From Lachnospiraceae bacterium UBA3802 (GTDB lineage: Bacteria > Bacillota > Clostridia > Lachnospirales > Lachnospiraceae), in assembly GCA_002369155.1 (NCBI GenBank), contig DFEM01000126.1:1-18325 (forward strand): a stretch of 18,325 nt of DNA, given 5' to 3'. Shown one piece after another: positions 15,436-18,325 of this stretch (the first letter of the stretch is position 1; every line of letters begins with the position of its first letter). The notes beneath the pieces were generated by a model. The model saw only the letters and a list, made by a program, of their open reading frames with translations. It made no database searches and was not told the DNA's origin. The position numbers and the translations under genes are program-made.

Positions 15436-16359
15436 ATGCGTCATTTAATGAGTCCTTTGGATTTTTCGGTCGAAGAACTCGACAGACTGTTTGATTTGGC
15501 GAACGACATCGAAAAAAACAGAGAAAAATACTCTCACGCCTGCGTAGGTAAAAAACTCGCCACTTGTTTCTATGAACCAAGTACACGAACAAGACTCAGT
15601 TTCGAGTCAGCAATGTTATCTCTCGGAGGTAACGTCCTCGGCTTCTCCGATGCCAATTCTTCTTCGGCAGCAAAAGGAGAAAGCGTTTCCGATACAATTC
15701 GTATGATTTCCTGTTACGCCGATATATGTGCAATGAGACATCCCAAGGAAGGTGCTCCGATGGTAGCTTCCACTCATTCAAGAATTCCCGTTATCAATGC
15801 GGGCGACGGCGGACATCAGCACCCCACTCAGACATTAACAGATCTTTTAACCATTCGTTCTCTCAAAGGACGTTTAAACAATTTCACCATCGGACTTTGC
15901 GGTGACCTTAAATTCGGTCGTACCGTTCATTCTTTAATCAATGCTTTATCCAGATATGACAATATAACATTCATATTCGTTTCACCCGAGGAATTAAGAA
16001 TCCCCGAATACATAACGGATAACCTTAAAGAGAAAAACATCCCTTACGAAGAAGTTATTTCTCTCGAAGAAGTAATGCCCAAACTCGATCTTTTATACAT
16101 GACCAGAGTTCAGAGAGAAAGATTCTTCAACGAGGAAGATTACGTAAGATTAAAAGACTTCTATATACTCAATAAAGAAAAGATGGCCCTTGCAAAAAAA
16201 GACATGCTCGTACTCCATCCTCTCCCCAGAGTAAATGAAATTTCCGTTGAAGTCGACGATGACGAAAGAGCCGTTTACTTTAAGCAGGTTCAATACGGAG
16301 TATATGTCAGAATGGCTTTGATACTCACACTTCTTGAAATAGACTTAAGTGCACTGTAA
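15436..16359 (+). CDS. pyrB: Aspartate carbamoyltransferase, catalytic chain
   Basis: Transfers the carbamoyl group from carbamoyl phosphate to aspartate, the committed step of pyrimidine synthesis. From the ATG at 15436 the product has 307 residues, the usual length. Motifs: STRTR (49-53, carbamoyl-phosphate binding), SSSAAKGES with K79 at the active site of the neighbouring subunit, HQHPTQ (126-131), [12 protein letters not shown], and HPLPRVNE near the end. The open frame runs on to an ATG at 15370, but that lies upstream of the -10 box, while AGGAG at 15424-15428 sits eight bases before 15436. PyrI follows after 38 bases, so the enzyme should be the allosteric heteromeric type. Confidence 0.97.
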   Translation: MRHLMSPLDFSVEELDRLFDLANDIEKNREKYSHACVGKKLATCFYEPSTRTRLSFESAMLSLGGNVLGFSDANSSSAAKGESVSDTIRMISCYADICAMRHPKEGAPMVASTHSRIPVINAGDGGHQHPTQTLTDLLTIRSLKGRLNNFTIGLCGDLKFGRTVHSLINALSRYDNITFIFVSPEELRIPEYITDNLKEKNIPYEEVISLEEVMPKLDLLYMTRVQRERFFNEEDYVRLKDFYILNKEKMALAKKDMLVLHPLPRVNEISVEVDDDERAVYFKQVQYGVYVRMALILTLLEIDLSAL

Positions 16360-16397
16360 ATTTGTTAACCGAAGAATTTTAATTAAGGAGCAAATAT

Positions 16398-16826
16398 ATG
16401 CTTAATGTAGGAAAAATAAACGAAGGTTTCGTACTCGATCATATTAAAGCCGGCAAAAGCCTTTCATTATACCATCATCTTCAGCTTGATAAAAAAGACT
16501 GTACGGTGGCAATGATTATGAATGCCAAGAGTGAAAAGATGGGCAAGAAAGATATTCTTAAAGTAGAATGCGATATCGAAGAAATGGATATGGACGTCCT
16601 CGCCGTAATCGATCATAACATTACCGTAAATGTCATTAAGGACGGCGAAATTGTCGCAAAGAAAGAATTAACTCTTCCCAAAGAAATCAAGAACATTTAC
16701 AAATGTAAGAATCCCCGTTGCATAAGCAGCATCGAGCAGGAACTTCCTCAGATTTTCGTACTTGACGAAAAGAAAGAAATCTACAGATGCAAATACTGTG
16801 AAGAGAAAACCAGACAGGAACTATAA
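16398..16826 (+). CDS. pyrI: Aspartate carbamoyltransferase, regulatory chain
   Basis: Regulatory subunit that binds nucleotides (CTP, ATP) and bridges catalytic trimers. The 142 residues comprise an N-terminal allosteric domain (1 to about 98) and a C-terminal zinc domain. Four zinc cysteines are present as C103-x4-C108 and C131-x2-C134, in KCKNPRC and YRCKYC. AGGAG precedes the ATG. It is somewhat shorter at the N-terminus than the E. coli protein, a common form in Clostridia. Second gene of the pyrBI operon, ended by the hairpin at 16878-16909. Neither a PyrR site nor other pyr genes are in the window. Confidence 0.96.
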   Translation: MLNVGKINEGFVLDHIKAGKSLSLYHHLQLDKKDCTVAMIMNAKSEKMGKKDILKVECDIEEMDMDVLAVIDHNITVNVIKDGEIVAKKELTLPKEIKNIYKCKNPRCISSIEQELPQIFVLDEKKEIYRCKYCEEKTRQEL

Positions 16827-16877
16827 TCCAAAAGCAACAACATCTCAAATAATTTGTAATCAGCACTGAATACTATT

Positions 16878-16914
16878 AAAATACCTGCATCGTTTGATGC
16901 AGGTATTTTTTGTT
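16878..16914. terminator. Bidirectional terminator between pyrI and the CobW-like gene
   Basis: Perfect 14-pair inverted repeat AAAATACCTGCATC/GATGCAGGTATTTT around a GTTT loop (16892-16895), followed by more T on the plus strand and carrying A-tracts that become T on the other strand. It separates pyrI (plus) from the convergent gene at 16926-17858 (minus), whose stop codon is only 12 bases away. Confidence 0.92.
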
Positions 16915-16925
16915 AATTAATGTTA

Positions 16926-17858
16926 TTATACAAGATTGATTATTTCTTCTCTCGGAGCTTTGGCCTTTTCTATGCTCTTTGCATAAAGTACGGGTCCTTC
17001 TCCGTTATAATCCTTCCAGTATTCAATCTTAATCTCTGCGGTAACTTTAATCCAGTCACCCTTACTGTATTTATCCGCTTCATCAGTTTTACAGATAAAT
17101 CCAAGAAATGCGATATCATCGGCACAGCAAGTCATTGCGGAACGACCGGGTACAAGCAGTCCTTTGCCGAGATTATCAGGCTTTACAACGCTTGCAAGGA
17201 ATTTAACTGTTTTTCCGTTATATCTGTCAAAATTGTCGAGGCAGTCAAAGAACCATATGCCGTATGTCTCATCCACAAGTTCTATTACAGGTGCATTGAC
17301 ATCAAATGGAAGCTCCTCATCAAGAGTAGTATTAATCTCACCCTTCGAATCCTCGAATACTATCTCCGCATTTCTGTTTAAAGCCATTATGCTTCTTTTG
17401 TATGTAGGCAAATCCTTGTTTAATCCGTCGCATCTGTTAAATATGATAAGTTCGGATTTTTTTACCATATCCGAGATAAGCGAACGCATATTGGCAAAAT
17501 ACATGTTGAATGTAGCTGCATTGATGACCGTAACCTGTTGGGCAAGTTTCCAGTGCCATGGCATCTTCAAATCGGACATCTGCCACATTCCGTTGTATTC
17601 AATGATAATTCTCTCGGGCTTATGCTTCTTTTCAAGATTAAGAAGAGTCGTTGAATTCAAATCTTCTTTGTCTTCAATTACTTCCACAACCGTATGAGTT
17701 TTTCTTAAAATCTCTTCTTCTATCTCAACTTCGCCTTCTTCGCACTGAATAAGCAGCGTTGTGTTGGTGGTTTGAAAATACGGCTGGGAAATGGTAAATT
17801 TTATAAACTCGGTTTTTCCGGCTTCCAGAAAACCGTTTATTACAAATACGTTTTTCAT
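16926..17858 (-). CDS. CobW-like GTPase fused to a TIGR03943/YcgQ-like C-terminal domain
   Basis: A 310-residue protein. Residues 1 to about 150 are a G3E/CobW-type GTPase: Walker A GFLEAGKT (9-16), a Walker-B-like IIIEYNG (84-90) with the family E-x-x-G, and NRCD (141-144) in place of NKxD. The CxCC metal motif expected between Walker A and B is missing; that stretch reads HTVVEVIEDKEDLN. From about 195 to 300 the chain resembles the C-terminal domain of TIGR03943/YcgQ proteins: strands around NGKTVKFLASVVKP, then PGRSAMTCCADD with C244-C245, and GDWIKVTAEI. YcgQ-type proteins usually accompany UPF0718-like permeases; that partner, if present, is outside the window. GGAAGGA precedes the ATG. 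It lies 56 bases downstream of a second CobW gene, same strand. The fusion assignment is from memory of family patterns. Confidence 0.75.
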   Translation of the reverse strand: MKNVFVINGFLEAGKTEFIKFTISQPYFQTTNTTLLIQCEEGEVEIEEEILRKTHTVVEVIEDKEDLNSTTLLNLEKKHKPERIIIEYNGMWQMSDLKMPWHWKLAQQVTVINAATFNMYFANMRSLISDMVKKSELIIFNRCDGLNKDLPTYKRSIMALNRNAEIVFEDSKGEINTTLDEELPFDVNAPVIELVDETYGIWFFDCLDNFDRYNGKTVKFLASVVKPDNLGKGLLVPGRSAMTCCADDIAFLGFICKTDEADKYSKGDWIKVTAEIKIEYWKDYNGEGPVLYAKSIEKAKAPREEIINLV

Positions 17859-17914
17859 AAAATTCCTTCCGAATATTTAGATCAATTAATTATTTAAATC
17901 CAAATATCAATCAA

Positions 17915-18325
17915 TTAAAATAATTCCTTAATCTTTTCTTCGTTTAATTTTGAACCGATAACAACTACCTTGCCTGTAACTTCGGGACTTCCGGATCTGA
18001 CGTTTCTCTCTTCGGGAACGTAGTCAAAGTAGATGAATCCTCCGTCCTTATCGTATACCATACCTTTGGAACGAAGAATTATGCCGTAAGTTTCGTTGTC
18101 ATCGAGTTTGGTAAGAATCTCATTAATCTGATCCTTTGTATATGACTTGGCTGTCTCAAATCCGATGCTTGAGAATACCTCGTCTGCATGGTGATGATGG
18201 TGATGGTCATGATCATGATGATGGCATTCGCAATCGGGATCATCACATTCTTCGCCGTCGTGATGATGGTGATGATGTTCATGCTCGTCTTCATCGTCAT
18301 CGTCGTGATGGTGGTGGTGATGATG
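17915..18325 (-). CDS. CobW-family metal GTPase, C-terminal part, histidine-rich (partial)
   Basis: Only the last 136 residues are in the window; the GTPase domain lies beyond base 18325. The visible part opens with about 46 residues made almost wholly of His, Asp and Glu: 24 histidines in blocks of 7, 1, 6, 3, 1 and 6, with a C-x4-C-x-C cluster (ECDDPDCEC) between blocks. From about residue 50 comes the CobW C-terminal domain: VFSSIGFETAKSYTKDQINE, then YGIILRSKGMVY, FDYVPEE and a closing KVVVIGSKLNEEKIKELF. His-rich stretches at this place are known in COG0523 zinc or nickel/cobalt chaperones. It should bind or deliver a transition metal, probably zinc. The same-strand CobW-like gene follows after 56 bases. 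The TAA stop is at 17917-17915. Confidence 0.88.
   Translation of the reverse strand, partial: HHHHHHHDDDDEDEHEHHHHHHDGEECDDPDCECHHHDHDHHHHHHADEVFSSIGFETAKSYTKDQINEILTKLDDNETYGIILRSKGMVYDKDGGFIYFDYVPEERNVRSGSPEVTGKVVVIGSKLNEEKIKELF
18182..18325. repeat. Low-complexity CAT/CAC tract encoding the histidine-rich segment
   Basis: About 140 bases of irregular CAT, CAC, GAT and GAC codons on the minus strand (ATG/GTG triplets on the plus strand). The synonymous codons are mixed, so it is not a clean microsatellite and looks kept by selection on the protein. It continues to the window edge and may extend further. Confidence 0.8.

Noticed and set aside
15306..15436. PyrR-dependent attenuator or pyrimidine riboswitch ahead of pyrB
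   Set aside because: The predicted leader is only about 25 bases long and holds no hairpin able to terminate.
18079..18300. A minus-strand open frame rich in Met, Ile and Thr
   Set aside because: It is an out-of-phase reading of the CAT/GAT tract; the in-phase reading gives a clear CobW C-terminal domain.
18182..18325. CRISPR array or simple microsatellite
   Set aside because: No spacers or repeat units of constant length; the codons vary synonymously and encode a histidine-rich segment.

Overview
The window reads as a piece of an AT-rich Clostridia chromosome, most like a Lachnospiraceae member. This is an inference from the protein families (folB-folK fusion, pyrBI, QueH, a REC–winged-helix regulator with a SARP-like C-terminus, a DUF5050 protein, CobW-type GTPases), from strong AGGAG/GGAG ribosome binding sites, and from sigma-A-like TTGaca-N17-TAtaaT promoters. 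Coding density is high: the longest gap without a gene is about 130 bases, and no insertion sequence, phage gene, CRISPR array or rRNA was seen.

Layout. (1) 1-75, minus: an elongator tRNA-Met(CAU) with its own near-consensus promoter. (2) 181-4922, minus: a three-gene operon of a membrane EAL-domain c-di-GMP phosphodiesterase, queH and argS, driven by a promoter at 4949-4977. (3) 5043-11221, plus: moxR, a DUF58 protein, a membrane transglutaminase-like protein, a membrane-anchored DUF5050 protein and a bifunctional folB-folK gene, driven by a promoter at 4984-5012. (4) 11309-14028, minus: folC, folE, folP, convergent with folBK across a shared bidirectional terminator. (5) 14106-15306, minus: a response regulator and a small bacterial PH-domain protein. 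(6) 15436-16826, plus: pyrB and pyrI, closed by a second bidirectional terminator. (7) 16926-18325, minus: two CobW-related genes, the upstream one cut by the window edge and carrying a very histidine-rich segment.

How the genes work together. FolE makes dihydroneopterin triphosphate from GTP, FolB and FolK make the pterin pyrophosphate, FolP joins it to p-aminobenzoate, and FolC adds glutamate. All these steps are encoded here, but on two converging transcripts, and folBK is the last gene of a cell-envelope-type MoxR/DUF58/transglutaminase operon. PyrB and PyrI form aspartate carbamoyltransferase; pyrB is expressed from a promoter whose -35 box overlaps the -35 box of the divergent response regulator gene. 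QueH, ArgRS and tRNA-Met form a translation-related group headed by a c-di-GMP phosphodiesterase. The right end suggests metal (probably zinc) handling, and the window also encodes two zinc-dependent proteins, FolE and PyrI.

Most candidate for novelty: the CobW-like protein at 16926-17858. It keeps the GTPase motifs, lacks the cysteine metal motif of the family, and appears fused to a domain resembling the TIGR03943/YcgQ family. It lies directly downstream of the histidine-rich CobW protein. Everything else is recognisable housekeeping or regulatory content with a few unusual arrangements.
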